Assembly: GCF_038562415.1 (NCBI RefSeq)
Contig: NZ_JBCFBA010000022.1
Span: forward strand, 1 to 64,000
Source: Solidesulfovibrio sp.
Lineage (GTDB): Bacteria > Desulfobacterota > Desulfovibrionia > Desulfovibrionales > Desulfovibrionaceae
Reading direction: 5' to 3'
DNA: 64,000 nt
In this document: in pieces, positions 43,535-52,483 of the stretch
How the letters are laid out: the number at the start of each line of letters is the position of its first letter
Position numbering within the stretch: position 1 is the first letter of the stretch
Program-made: the position numbers and the translations under genes
The notes under the pieces: model-generated
Databases searched by the model: none
Told to the model about the DNA's origin: nothing
The model's input: only the letters and a program-made list of their open reading frames with translations

Positions 43535-45252
43535 GCCGCTACTACGCCCCGACCCTCAAGGAGACTCCGGCCGAGGCCGAAGTCGTAAGCCACAAGCTGC
43601 TGCTGCGCGCCGGCATGATCCGCAAACTCACCGCCGGCATCTACACCTACCTGCCGCTTGGGCTGCGGGCGCTCAACAACGTCGCGAAAATCGTGCGCGA
43701 GGAGATGGACCGTTCCGGGGCGTTGGAAATCCTCATGCCCGCCGTGCAGCCGGCCGATCTCTGGAAGGAGTCCGGCCGCTGGGAGTTCTACGGCCGCGAA
43801 TTGCTGCGCTTCGTCGACCGCCACGAGCGCGAATCCTGCCTCGGCCCCACCCACGAGGAGGTCGTCACGGACCTCGTGCGCCACGAGATCCGCTCCTACC
43901 GCCAACTGCCGGTCAACCTCTACCAGATCCAGACGAAATTTCGCGACGAGATCCGCCCCCGTTTCGGGCTCATGCGCGGCCGGGAATTCGTCATGAAGGA
44001 CGCCTACTCCTTCGACAAGGACGATGCCGGGGCCGACGCCAGCTACTGGGCCATGTACAGGGCCTATGCCCGCATCTTCGAGCGCCTGGGGCTCAAGTTC
44101 CGGGCCGTTTCCGCCGACTCCGGGGCCATCGGCGGTTCCTTCTCCCACGAATTCATGGTCCTGGCCGATACCGGCGAGGACACCATCGCCGCCTGCCCGG
44201 CCTGCGACTACGGCGCCAACCTGGAAAAGGCCGAGGCGGTCTGCCCGCCCCGGGGCGATGTCGCCCCCTGCCCGGCGGCCGAGTCCGTGGCCACGCCCGG
44301 CCAGCACACCGTCGAGGAGGTGGCCGCCTTCCTCGGCGTCGAGCCGAAAAAAATCGTCAAGACGCTCCTCTACATCGCCGACGGCAAGCCCGTGGCGGCG
44401 CTGGTGCGCGGCGACCGCGAATGCAACGAGGTCAAGCTCAAAAACCTCCTCGACGCCAAGGACCTCCGCCTGGCCAGCCCCGAGGAGGTCGTGGCCGCGA
44501 CCAAAGCCCCGGTCGGCTTCGCCGGCCCGGTGGGCCTTGCCGGCCTGCCCATTTACGCCGACCAGGAACTGTCGCTCGATAACGGTTGGATCGTCGGCGC
44601 CAACGCCGCCGACGCCCACCTGCGCCACGTGGACCTCGGCCGCGACGCCGTCATTGCCTCTTTTACCGACCTGCGCGAAGTCGCGCCCGGCGATCCCTGC
44701 CCCAAATGCGGCGCGGCGCTCGCCTTCACCAAGGGCATCGAGGTCGGCCACGTCTTCAAGCTGGGGCTCAAGTATTCCAAGGCCCTGGGCGCCACCTTTC
44801 TGGACGAGGCCGGCAAGGAACAGTTCATGATCATGGGCTGCTACGGCATCGGCGTCTCGCGCATCGTGGCCGCCTGCATCGAACAGAACAACGACGACGC
44901 CGGCATCGTCTTCCCGCCGCCCATCGCCCCCTTCGAGGTCGCGCTTTTAAACCTCAACGCCAAGGACGCGGCCGCCGTCGCCAAGGCCGACGAGCTCTAT
45001 GCCGCCCTGACCCAGGCCGGCCTGGAAACGCTCCTCGACGACCGTGACGAACGCCCGGGCGTCAAATTCAAGGACGCCGACCTGCTGGGCTTCCCCATGC
45101 AGTTGACGCTCGGCGGCAAGGGCCTGGCTCGCGGCATCGTCGAAACGAAAGACCGCCGTACCGGCGAAAAGGGCGAACTGCCGCTGGATGGTTTTCTGGA
45201 GGCGTTCATGGCCTGGCGCGACCAGGTGCGCCAAGGCTGGGGCCTGGAGTAA
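43525..45252 (+). CDS. proS: Prolyl-tRNA synthetase
   Basis: The 575-residue enzyme attaches proline to tRNA-Pro. Class II motifs are visible: [20 protein letters not shown] (motif 1), [19 protein letters not shown] (motif 2) and [17 protein letters not shown] (motif 3). Between motifs 2 and 3 lies the editing/insertion domain found in bacterial-type ProRS (about residues 220-405). Length and order fit the standard bacterial type. It overlaps ispG by 10 bp. A small hairpin TTGGGC-TTT-GCCCAA begins directly after the stop. Confidence 0.96.
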   Translation: MRLSRYYAPTLKETPAEAEVVSHKLLLRAGMIRKLTAGIYTYLPLGLRALNNVAKIVREEMDRSGALEILMPAVQPADLWKESGRWEFYGRELLRFVDRHERESCLGPTHEEVVTDLVRHEIRSYRQLPVNLYQIQTKFRDEIRPRFGLMRGREFVMKDAYSFDKDDAGADASYWAMYRAYARIFERLGLKFRAVSADSGAIGGSFSHEFMVLADTGEDTIAACPACDYGANLEKAEAVCPPRGDVAPCPAAESVATPGQHTVEEVAAFLGVEPKKIVKTLLYIADGKPVAALVRGDRECNEVKLKNLLDAKDLRLASPEEVVAATKAPVGFAGPVGLAGLPIYADQELSLDNGWIVGANAADAHLRHVDLGRDAVIASFTDLREVAPGDPCPKCGAALAFTKGIEVGHVFKLGLKYSKALGATFLDEAGKEQFMIMGCYGIGVSRIVAACIEQNNDDAGIVFPPPIAPFEVALLNLNAKDAAAVAKADELYAALTQAGLETLLDDRDERPGVKFKDADLLGFPMQLTLGGKGLARGIVETKDRRTGEKGELPLDGFLEAFMAWRDQVRQGWGLE

Positions 45253-45269
45253 TTGGGCTTTGCCCAAAC

Positions 45270-45434
45270 CCACCAGGGCGCTGCCCTGGACCCGCCGGGG
45301 GGCGTCACGCCCCCCGGACCCCCCGGACGGCATTGGCGGGCGGGGAGGGCGTCGGTCACCGGGAAGGCGGGCGCACGCGGCGCGAAGATGCGAGGCCGCA
45401 ATGGCGCCTTGCGCTGCCGTCGCGGCGCTCCTGG
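45270..45434. repeat. Long dispersed intergenic repeat, copy B (inverted relative to copy A)
   Basis: The reverse complement of this stretch matches window bases 1-165 over its length with scattered substitutions, including the GGGGGGCGTGACGCCCCCC hairpin and the CCTCGCATCTTCGCGCCGCG block. It fills most of the first half of the 396-bp gap 45253-45648, which holds no convincing gene. Confidence 0.8.
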
Positions 45435-45459
45435 CTCGAACGGCGCCATTGCGGCCTCG
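45391..45459. repeat. 18-bp perfect inverted repeat at the edge of repeat copy B
   Basis: CGAGGCCGCAATGGCGCC (45391-45408) and its exact complement (45442-45459) flank a 33-bp spacer. The left arm lies inside repeat copy B and the right arm just beyond it. Confidence 0.75.
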
Positions 45460-45575
45460 CCCAGCCGTCGGCCCTTCGGGCCGAGGTCTTGGAATTTTTG
45501 CTTTTGGGAGCCTGCTCCGTTTTCGATGAGGGTGCCATTTTTAACCCTTTAAAAGTTTTTGGGGAGGATGGGGGG

Positions 45576-45625
45576 TCTGGGGGGAAGGGACCCCTTTTTT
45601 CAAAAAGGGGTCCCTTCCCCCCAGA
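45576..45625. repeat. 24-bp perfect hairpin upstream of xseA
   Basis: The left arm (45576-45599, TCTGGGGGG...CCCCTTTTT) pairs without mismatch with the right arm (45602-45625) around a 2-nt loop. It ends 23 bp before the xseA start. It is symmetrical, so it can fold on either strand, and may be a terminator-like or repetitive extragenic element. Confidence 0.85.
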
Positions 45626-45648
45626 TTCCTCTCTCTCCTTCCACAATT

Positions 45649-47064
45649 ATGCCCCATGTGTTTGAAGTCAGCGAGCTGACCAGGTCGGTCAGGGACGTCA
45701 TCGAGTCCGAGTTCCCGTTTGTCTGGGTACGCGGCCAGGTGGTGAATCTGTCGCGGCCGGGCTCGGGGCATTTGTATTTTTCGTTGCGCGACGCCGAGGC
45801 GTCCCTGGCCGTGGTCTGGTTTCGGGGGGCGCAGGGCGGCAAGGCGCTGGCGGGCGGGGGACGGTACGATCCGCTGACCGGCGAGGTCTATGAAACGTCC
45901 CTGGCCGAGAGTCTGGCCGACGGCATGGAGGTCATGGTCGCCGGGCGGCTGACCGTCTATGCGCCGCGCGGCACCTATCAGCTGGTGGCCGAGCTGGTCC
46001 AGGAGGTCGGCGAAGGGCGGCTGTGGCAGGAATTCGAGGCCTTAAAGAAAGACCTGGCCGCCAAGGGCTATTTCGACCAGGGCAGAAAGCGGACCTTGCC
46101 GCGCCATCCCACGCGGGTGGCCGTGGTCACCGCCCCGACCGGCGCGGCGGTGCGCGATTTCATCCGTATCGGCCGCGAGCGCGGCCACGGCGCGGCCGTG
46201 CGGGTCTATCCGACACTGGTGCAGGGCGACGCCGCGCCGGTCGGCATCGTGCGGGCCATGCTGCGGGCCGTGGCCGACGACTGGGCCGAGGTGGTGGTGC
46301 TCATCCGTGGCGGCGGGTCGCTGGAGGATTTGTGGGCGTTTAATACCGTCGAGGTGGCCAAGGCGATTTTCGCCTCGCCCTTGCCGGTCGTCACGGGCGT
46401 GGGCCATGAGGTCGACGTGACCATCGCCGACATGGTGGCCGACGTGCGCGCGGCCACGCCCAGCCATGCCGCCCAGTTGCTGTGGCCCGAGCGGGCCATG
46501 CTGGCCCAGCGCCTGGACGACGTGGAGATGGCCATGGGCCGGGCCGCCTCGCGCCTGCTGGCCGCCCGGGAACGGGAGCTGGCCGTTTTGGCCCGGGGGC
46601 TGGCCTGGCTTTCCCCGGCCAGGCGGCTGGAGCGGCTGGAAGCGGGCTTGGCCAGCGCCGCCGGCCGCCTGTCCCGGGCCGGGGAGGGCTGGCTTGGCGG
46701 CCTGTCCCGGGGCCTGGAGCAAACGGCCGGGCGCCTGTCCCGCCGGTTCGGGCCGCAGAGCCTGGAGGCGCGCCGCGAGGCCCTGTCCCGGCGGGCCGCC
46801 GCCCTGGAAAACGCCTGGAAAATGTTTGAGGCCGACCGGGAGCACCGCCTGGCCCTGGCGGCGGCGCGCCTGGCCGGGCTCGACCCCAAGGCGCCCCTGG
46901 CCCGGGGCTACAGCCTGACGACCCTTGCCCGCACCGGGAAATTCCTGCGCCGGGCGGGCGATGCCCGGCCGGGCGACAAGCTCGACATCATGGTGTATGA
47001 GGGCCGCGTCCGGGCCGAGGTGGTCCCGGACGACGGAGCGCCCCCGAGCGGAGAGACGGCATGA
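45649..47064 (+). CDS. xseA: Exodeoxyribonuclease VII large subunit
   Basis: The 471-residue protein is XseA, which with XseB degrades single-stranded DNA. The N-terminal OB-fold is seen in FPFVWVRGQVVNLSRPGSGHLYFSLRD. The catalytic domain has VVTAPTGAAVRDFI, IRGGGSLEDLWAFN and VTGVGHEVDVTIAD. A long coiled-coil region (about 290-430) and the ARGYSLTT segment near the C-terminus follow. ATG 45649 gives the family start (MPHVFEVSELTRSV); the longer frame to 45559 crosses the hairpin and is rejected. Its stop overlaps the xseB start by 4 bp. Confidence 0.95.
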   Translation: MPHVFEVSELTRSVRDVIESEFPFVWVRGQVVNLSRPGSGHLYFSLRDAEASLAVVWFRGAQGGKALAGGGRYDPLTGEVYETSLAESLADGMEVMVAGRLTVYAPRGTYQLVAELVQEVGEGRLWQEFEALKKDLAAKGYFDQGRKRTLPRHPTRVAVVTAPTGAAVRDFIRIGRERGHGAAVRVYPTLVQGDAAPVGIVRAMLRAVADDWAEVVVLIRGGGSLEDLWAFNTVEVAKAIFASPLPVVTGVGHEVDVTIADMVADVRAATPSHAAQLLWPERAMLAQRLDDVEMAMGRAASRLLAARERELAVLARGLAWLSPARRLERLEAGLASAAGRLSRAGEGWLGGLSRGLEQTAGRLSRRFGPQSLEARREALSRRAAALENAWKMFEADREHRLALAAARLAGLDPKAPLARGYSLTTLARTGKFLRRAGDARPGDKLDIMVYEGRVRAEVVPDDGAPPSGETA

Positions 47065-47324
47065 CGCAGGTCAAGGAAGAATCTTTCGAAAAGGCTTTGG
47101 AGCGCCTGGAGCGCATCGCCGCGCGCCTGGAGGCCGGGGACGTGCCCCTGGAAAAGGGCGTGGCCCTCTACAAGGAGGGCATGGGCCTTGTCGCCTCCTG
47201 CCGCCAGCGCCTGGAGGCGGCCAAATTGGAAATAACCCTTGCCGGCGAGGACGGGGCGCTTGCGCCTTTCGACGTCGAGGCCTCGCAACGCGCGGACGCG
47301 GGTTCCGGGGAGGATGCCGCATGA
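47061..47324 (+). CDS. xseB: Exodeoxyribonuclease VII small subunit
   Basis: The 87-residue protein has the family pattern SFEKALERLERIAARLEAGDVPLEKGVALYKEGMGL split over residues 8-43, forming the helical hairpin that wraps the XseA coiled coil. It overlaps xseA by ATGA and the next gene ispA by ATGA, so all three are translationally coupled. This xseA-xseB-ispA-dxs order is a known bacterial arrangement. Confidence 0.94.
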   Translation: MTQVKEESFEKALERLERIAARLEAGDVPLEKGVALYKEGMGLVASCRQRLEAAKLEITLAGEDGALAPFDVEASQRADAGSGEDAA

Positions 47325-48220
47325 CGGTGAAGGAGCGTCTGGCCGCCCAGGCGGCCGAGGTCGAGGCGTACCTGCGCGCGGGGTTCGGCGGGTTTTTGCG
47401 TGAAACCGGCGTGCCCGGGGGGCTGCTTGCGGCCATGGAATATTCGCTGCTGGCCGGCGGCAAGCGGCTGCGGCCCTGCCTGTGCCTGACCTTCGCCGCA
47501 CTGCACGGCGCTTCCCCGGAAAGCGTCATGCCCTTTGCCGCCGGGTTCGAGATCATCCACACCTATTCGCTCATCCACGACGACCTGCCGGCCATGGACG
47601 ACGACGACCTGCGCCGGGGCCGCCCCTCCAACCATAAAGTCCACGGCGAGGCCGCGGCCATCCTGGCCGGCGACGGACTGCTGACCGAGGCCTTCGGCTG
47701 CATGGGCCGCGCCTGGCCGGCCATCCCGGCCGAGCGGGTGCTTGCGGCCCTGGCCGAGGCGGTCGGGGCGGCCGGCGCCGCCGGCATGGTCGGCGGCCAG
47801 GTGCTCGACATGGAATACACCGCCCGCGCGGGCGTGACGCTGGCCGAGTTGGCCGGCATGCAGGCGCTGAAAACCGGGGCGCTTTTGACCGCCTCCTGCG
47901 TGTGCGGCGCCATCCTGGCCGGCGCGGACGGGGACGGCCTGGCCCGGGCCCGGGACTACGGCGCGGCCGTGGGCGCGGCCTTTCAGATCGTGGACGACAT
48001 TCTGGACGAGATCGGCGACGCGGCGAGCCTGGGCAAGCCCGTGGGCAGCGACAGGGAGCAGGGCAAGAACACCTATCCGAGCCTGGTCGGGCTTGACGAA
48101 AGCCGGCGACTGGCCGAAGCCCGGGTGGAGGCCGCCCTGGCCGCCATCGCCGTCTACCAGGGGCCGGCGGCGGATTTCCTGCGGGAGCTTGCCCGCTACA
48201 TCGTGGTTCGGGCCCAGTAG
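47321..48220 (+). CDS. ispA: Geranyl/farnesyl diphosphate synthase
   Basis: The 299-residue polyprenyl synthase condenses IPP with allylic diphosphates to make the C15 precursor for quinones and cell-wall lipid carriers. Both aspartate-rich motifs are present: DDLPAMDDDDLRRGRPS (first) and DDILDEIGD (second). GGKRLRPCLCL binds IPP. Start ATG 47321 overlaps the xseB stop. Two more MEP/isoprenoid genes, dxs and ispG, lie within 6 kb. Confidence 0.94.
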   Translation: MTVKERLAAQAAEVEAYLRAGFGGFLRETGVPGGLLAAMEYSLLAGGKRLRPCLCLTFAALHGASPESVMPFAAGFEIIHTYSLIHDDLPAMDDDDLRRGRPSNHKVHGEAAAILAGDGLLTEAFGCMGRAWPAIPAERVLAALAEAVGAAGAAGMVGGQVLDMEYTARAGVTLAELAGMQALKTGALLTASCVCGAILAGADGDGLARARDYGAAVGAAFQIVDDILDEIGDAASLGKPVGSDREQGKNTYPSLVGLDESRRLAEARVEAALAAIAVYQGPAADFLRELARYIVVRAQ

Positions 48221-48251
48221 GGGCGCGCAACCTCGCGCCGGGAGGACGGAC

Positions 48252-48875
48252 ATGAGCGGCAAAACGCGGCTTTTGGGCAGAAGGCGCCTGCTTGGGCTTC
48301 TGGCCGCCACGGCGCCGGCGGTGCTTTGGGCCGGCCGGGCCGCGGCCCAGGACAAGCCGGCCGGCCTGGACGCCCTCGCGGCCATCAAGACCCGGCGCAG
48401 TGTGCGGGCCTACACCGCCGACCCGGTCACCGACGCCCAGGTGGAAGAAATCTTGCGCTGCGGCATGCAGGCCCCCTCGGCCTGCAACCAGCAGCCCTGG
48501 CAGTTCGTGGTGGTGCGCGAGAGGGCCACCCTGGCCAAGGTCGGCGGCATCAACCCCTACGCCGCCTATGCCAAGGCCGCTCCGGTGGCCATCCTGGTGG
48601 CCGGCGACCTGTCCCTGGAAAAGTGCGGCGGCTACTGGATCGAGGACACGTCCGCCTGCGCCCAGAACATGCTGCTGGCCGCCCACGCCCTGGGCCTGGG
48701 CGCGGTCTGGACCGGCATCTATCCGCTGCCCGAGCGGGTGGAGGCCTTCCGGGCGCTTTTGGCCATGCCCGAAAACGTCACGCCCATGGCCCTGCTCGTC
48801 ATCGGCCATCCGGCCGAACAGCCCGCCCCCCAGGACCGTTACCGCCCCGAGCGCGTGCATCGCGAGAAATGGTGA
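48252..48875 (+). CDS. Exported nitroreductase-family flavoprotein
   Basis: The 207-residue protein has a nitroreductase domain: IKTRRSVRAYTADPVTD with the FMN-contacting arginines, QAPSACNQQPWQF, CAQNMLLAAHALGLGAVW and PMALLVIGHP. Before it lies a signal with a basic triplet and hydrophobic stretch (GRRRLLGLLAATAPAVLWAG), which suggests export by the Tat pathway with FMN already bound. That is unusual for this family. It sits between ispA and dxs with 31 and 82 bp gaps. Substrate unknown. Confidence 0.82.
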   Translation: MSGKTRLLGRRRLLGLLAATAPAVLWAGRAAAQDKPAGLDALAAIKTRRSVRAYTADPVTDAQVEEILRCGMQAPSACNQQPWQFVVVRERATLAKVGGINPYAAYAKAAPVAILVAGDLSLEKCGGYWIEDTSACAQNMLLAAHALGLGAVWTGIYPLPERVEAFRALLAMPENVTPMALLVIGHPAEQPAPQDRYRPERVHREKW

Positions 48876-48957
48876 CCCCCGCCGCGCCGGGCGGCACGGG
48901 CGCGACCAGACACTCCTCCCGTCCGGGAACGTTTCCAATGGACAAGGACACACTCAG

Positions 48958-50859
48958 ATGACCGTACTTTCGGACCAGGCGCTATGCATACTTCCCCGGA
49001 TCAGGCAACCCCGCGACGTGGCCGGCCTGACCCCCGACGAACGGACGGTTCTGGCCGAGGAGATCCGGCAGGTCATCATCGGCACGGTCTCCATGAACGG
49101 CGGCCATCTGGCCCCGTCGCTGGGCGTCGTGGAACTCACCCTGGCGCTGTTGTCCGTCTTCGACCCCGGCCGGGACAAGCTCGTCTGGGACGTGGGCCAT
49201 CAGGCCTACGCCTACAAGATCCTCGCCGGCCGCCAGCAGGAATTCCACACCCTGCGCACCCTGGGCGGGGTCAGCGGCTTTCCCCGCCCGGCCGAAAGCC
49301 CCTACGACCATTTCGGCGTGGGGCATTCGAGCACCTCCATTTCGGCCGCCCTGGGCATGGCCATGGCCCGGGACCTCAAGGGCGAAAAGCACGATGTCGT
49401 GGCCATTATCGGCGACGGTTCCATGACGGCCGGCCTGGCCTACGAGGGCCTCAACCAGGCCGGCGGCTGGGGCGGGCGGCTCATCGTCGTTTTAAACGAC
49501 AACGAGATGTCCATTTCGAAAAACGTGGGCGCCTTGTCGCTTTTTTTAAGCCGCAAGCTCAACCAGCGCTGGGTCAAGCGGCTCAAAAAGGACATGGAGG
49601 GCTGGATCGGCTCGCTGCCCTACGGCGGCGACCTCATGGGCTACGTCAAGCGCGGCGAGGAGTCGTTTAAAAGCTTTTTCACGCCCGGCATGCTCTTCGA
49701 GGCCTTCCGCTTCAACTACCTCGGCCCCATCGACGGCCACGACACGGCCCGGCTCGTCGAGGTCTTCAAGGAAGTCAAGGAACTCGACGGGCCGGTGCTG
49801 GTCCACGTGCTGACCAAAAAGGGGCGCGGCTACGCCCCGGCCGAAAAAAACCCCACCTATTTCCACGGCGTGGGCTGTTTCGAACCCGAAACGGGGCTGG
49901 TGGAAAAGCCCGGCGCCTGCCCGCCGAGCTACACGCAGGTCTTCGGCCAGGCCCTGACGCAACTGGCCCGGGACGACGCGCGCGTCATGGCCATCACCGC
50001 CGCCATGCCCGAGGGCACGGGACTGTCCGATTTCGCCACGTCCATGCCCGAGCGCTTCGTGGATGTCGGCATCTGCGAACAGCACGCCGTGACCTTCGCC
50101 GCCGGCCTGGCCATGGAGGGCTTCAAGCCCGTGGTGGCCGTCTATTCCACCTTTTTGCAGCGCTCCTACGACCAGATCGTCCACGACGTCTGCCTGCAGA
50201 ACCTGCCCGTGACCTTTTGCCTGGACCGGGCCGGGCTCGTGGGCGAGGACGGCGCCACCCACCACGGGGCCTTCGACCTGTCCTACCTGCGCCACATCCC
50301 CAACCTGGTGGTCATGGCCCCGGGCAACGAGGCCGAGTTGCCCGGCATGCTGGCCACGGCGCTGGACCATGCCGGCCCCACGGCCATCCGCTATCCGCGC
50401 GGGGCGGGGGAGGGGTTCCCCGTTCCGGAAAAGCCCCGGCCGCTGCCCCTGGGGCGCGGCGTGCTGGCCCGGGAAGGCGCCGACGCCCTGGTGGTGGCCA
50501 TCGGCAGCCGGGTCATGCCGGCCGTGGCCGCGGCCGGGGAACTGGCCGCCGAAACGGGCAGGGAGGTGGCGGTCTTCAATGCCCGCTTCGTCAAGCCCCT
50601 GCCCGGGGAACAGCTTCTGGAACTGGCTTCGCGTTTCCCGCTGTGGCTGACGGCCGAGGAGAACGTGCTGGAGGGCGGTTTCGGTTCGGCGGTGGTGGAG
50701 ATGCTCTCCGACGCCGGAGCGCTTTCGGGGCTGACGGTGCGCCGGCTGGGGCTTCCCGACGCATTCGTGGAGCACGGGGCGCAAAAGGCCTTGCGTGCGC
50801 TGTGCGGCATCGACAAGGACGGGATCAAGGCGGCGCTGCGCGCGCTTCTCGGCCTGTAG
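48958..50859 (+). CDS. dxs: 1-deoxy-D-xylulose-5-phosphate synthase
   Basis: The 633-residue thiamine-diphosphate enzyme makes DXP from pyruvate and glyceraldehyde 3-phosphate, the first step of the MEP pathway. Conserved parts are GGHLAPSLGVVELTLAL, DVGHQAYAYKILAGR, GHSSTSISAALGMA, IIGDGSMTAGLAYEGLN (thiamine diphosphate motif) and DVGICEQHAVTFAAGLA. ATG 48958 was chosen as the family start (MTVLSDQALCILPRI). A seven-codon ORF (48938-48961) overlaps it by ATGA, possibly fortuitous. Confidence 0.96.
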   Translation: MTVLSDQALCILPRIRQPRDVAGLTPDERTVLAEEIRQVIIGTVSMNGGHLAPSLGVVELTLALLSVFDPGRDKLVWDVGHQAYAYKILAGRQQEFHTLRTLGGVSGFPRPAESPYDHFGVGHSSTSISAALGMAMARDLKGEKHDVVAIIGDGSMTAGLAYEGLNQAGGWGGRLIVVLNDNEMSISKNVGALSLFLSRKLNQRWVKRLKKDMEGWIGSLPYGGDLMGYVKRGEESFKSFFTPGMLFEAFRFNYLGPIDGHDTARLVEVFKEVKELDGPVLVHVLTKKGRGYAPAEKNPTYFHGVGCFEPETGLVEKPGACPPSYTQVFGQALTQLARDDARVMAITAAMPEGTGLSDFATSMPERFVDVGICEQHAVTFAAGLAMEGFKPVVAVYSTFLQRSYDQIVHDVCLQNLPVTFCLDRAGLVGEDGATHHGAFDLSYLRHIPNLVVMAPGNEAELPGMLATALDHAGPTAIRYPRGAGEGFPVPEKPRPLPLGRGVLAREGADALVVAIGSRVMPAVAAAGELAAETGREVAVFNARFVKPLPGEQLLELASRFPLWLTAEENVLEGGFGSAVVEMLSDAGALSGLTVRRLGLPDAFVEHGAQKALRALCGIDKDGIKAALRALLGL

Positions 50860-51047
50860 CCATCGCCCTTTCGAATCGAAAACGGCTCTTGCGCCCCTGG
50901 ACGGTGCGCAAAAGAGCGGGTATGCTTCTTGTCTTGCGTCCCCGGACCTGCCCTCGTCATGGGCGCTTTTCGCTCCAAGACCCGGGTGACGCGTGAAAGC
51001 GCGGGCGCCTTCGGGAAAATGCGCCCGCCACAACCCAAGGAGACATG

Positions 51048-52019
51048 ATGTCCGCCATATCCCGTTTCATGGAAACCCATTTCCGTCACTTCAACGCCCG
51101 CGAGACCCTCGACGCCGCCAAGGCCTGGAACGACCTGCTGGGGCGCGGCGGCAAGATGTTTCTCACCATGGCCGGGGCCATGAGCACCTGCGAACTCGGC
51201 ATTTCCCTGGCCGAGATGATCCGTAAGGACAAGGTCCACGCCATAAGCTGCACCGCCGCCAACCTTGAGGAGGACCTGTTCAACCTCTTCAATCACAACG
51301 AATACAAGATGGTGCCCGAATACCGCGACCTCTCGCCCGAGGCCGAGAAGGAGCTCTACGACGCGGGGTTCAACCGGGTGACCGACACCTGCATCCCCGA
51401 GGGCGTCCTGCGCCAGGTGCAGCGCCGCATCTCCAAGCTCTGGGCCGCCGCCGCCCAGGCCGGCACGCCCAAATTCCCCTACGAGTTCATGTACGAGCTG
51501 CTGGACCAGCCCGATATTTCCCAGTTTTTCCAGGTGCCGCGCGAGCATTCCTGGGTCCTGGCCGCCAAGGAGAAGGGGCTGCCCATCTTCTCGCCCGGTT
51601 TCGAGGACAGCACGCTGGGCAACATCTTTTGCGCCGAGGTCATGATGGGCCACGTCAAGGACCACGGCGCCCTGCGCCACGGCACCGAGCAGATGGCGCT
51701 TCTGGCCAACTGGTACCAGGAACAGGCCAGGGCCAAGGCGCCGGTGGGCTTTTTCCAGATCGGCGGCGGCATCGCCGCGGATTTTCCCATCTGTGTCGTG
51801 CCCATGCTGATCCAGGACCTGGAGCTCGAGGACACGCCGTTTTGGGCCTACTTCGCCCAGATCGGCGACTCCACCACTTCCTATGGCTCCTATTCCGGCG
51901 CGGTGCCCAACGAGAAGATCACCTGGGGCAAGCTCGACATCGACACGCCGCGCTTCATGATCAACTCCGACGCCTCCATCGTGGCGCCGTTGGTATTCGC
52001 CTACGTGCTGGGCTGGTAG
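51048..52019 (+). CDS. Deoxyhypusine synthase-like protein
   Basis: The protein is 323 residues from ATG 51048; ATG 51045 is also possible, but AAGGAG (51037-51042) is better spaced for 51048. The NAD-binding and spermidine-handling features of the DHS family are visible: FLTMAGAMSTCELG, ISCTAANLEED, GFEDSTLGN, FQIGGGIAADFPICVVP and, at the catalytic lysine region, NEKITWGKLDIDTP. Bacteria have no eIF5A, so the enzyme is not expected to make hypusine; related bacterial proteins make homospermidine or have unknown roles. It stands alone behind dxs, with its own ribosome site and a terminator after it. Confidence 0.88.
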   Translation: MSAISRFMETHFRHFNARETLDAAKAWNDLLGRGGKMFLTMAGAMSTCELGISLAEMIRKDKVHAISCTAANLEEDLFNLFNHNEYKMVPEYRDLSPEAEKELYDAGFNRVTDTCIPEGVLRQVQRRISKLWAAAAQAGTPKFPYEFMYELLDQPDISQFFQVPREHSWVLAAKEKGLPIFSPGFEDSTLGNIFCAEVMMGHVKDHGALRHGTEQMALLANWYQEQARAKAPVGFFQIGGGIAADFPICVVPMLIQDLELEDTPFWAYFAQIGDSTTSYGSYSGAVPNEKITWGKLDIDTPRFMINSDASIVAPLVFAYVLGW

Positions 52020-52091
52020 GGGGTTCGGGGAAAAAGGCTTGGCAGGAAGCCGTGTTGGGCGTAGCGTGAAATTACGCACAAAGGCTTTCGG

Positions 52092-52109
52092 CCCGCTTGG
52101 GCGGGTTTT
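52092..52109 (+). terminator. Terminator after the deoxyhypusine synthase-like gene
   Basis: CCCGC / GCGGG with loop TTGG is followed by TTTT. It ends about 40 bp before the next gene, 52149. Confidence 0.6.
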
Positions 52110-52148
52110 ATGACGACAGTCCGGAAACCGCCAACCCTGGAGGATGCC

Positions 52149-52391
52149 ATGAGCAACTTCACCGAAGCCGACCTCCCCGTGACCATCAACCACGAGGAAA
52201 TGGTGACCTTGGAAGACGGGACCACCATCCGCTTCGAGACCAACGCCGAAGCCAAGGACCTGTACGTGGGCGATGCCTTCACCCCGACCATCCAGCTGTT
52301 TCCGGGCAACGACTTTTTTGTCGATTCCGGGGGCAAGCGTTTCAAGGTCATCGCCGAATTCGACGACAAGGTCACGGTATCCCAGGAATAG
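52149..52391 (+). CDS. Small hypothetical acidic protein
   Basis: The 80-residue protein starts at ATG 52149 behind TGGAGG. It is acidic and beta-rich (VTINHEEMVTLEDGTTIRFETN, then DLYVGDAFTPTIQLFPGNDFFVDSGGKRFKV), without cysteines or membrane segment. No family recognised. A strong intrinsic terminator follows at 52403-52445, so it forms a single-gene transcript. Confidence 0.6.
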   Translation: MSNFTEADLPVTINHEEMVTLEDGTTIRFETNAEAKDLYVGDAFTPTIQLFPGNDFFVDSGGKRFKVIAEFDDKVTVSQE

Positions 52392-52402
52392 TTGTCCCCG
52401 AC

Positions 52403-52445
52403 AAAAAAGAAGGCCGCAAGCGACGCCTGCGGCCTTCTTTTTTTT
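52403..52445. terminator. Strong bidirectional intrinsic terminator
   Basis: AAAAAAGAAGGCCGCA pairs with TGCGGCCTTCTTTTTT around a 9-nt loop, with an A-run before and a T-run after. It serves the small plus-strand gene at 52149 and, on the other strand, the CULT-domain gene at 52484. Confidence 0.9.
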
Positions 52446-52483
52446 GTCCGGGCCATGGCGCATCCCGCGCTTCCCGGGCGGGG

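Noticed and set aside
48938-48961. Seven-codon ORF overlapping the dxs start as a leader peptide
   Set aside because: It is too short to support, with no regulatory codon run or alternative hairpins.
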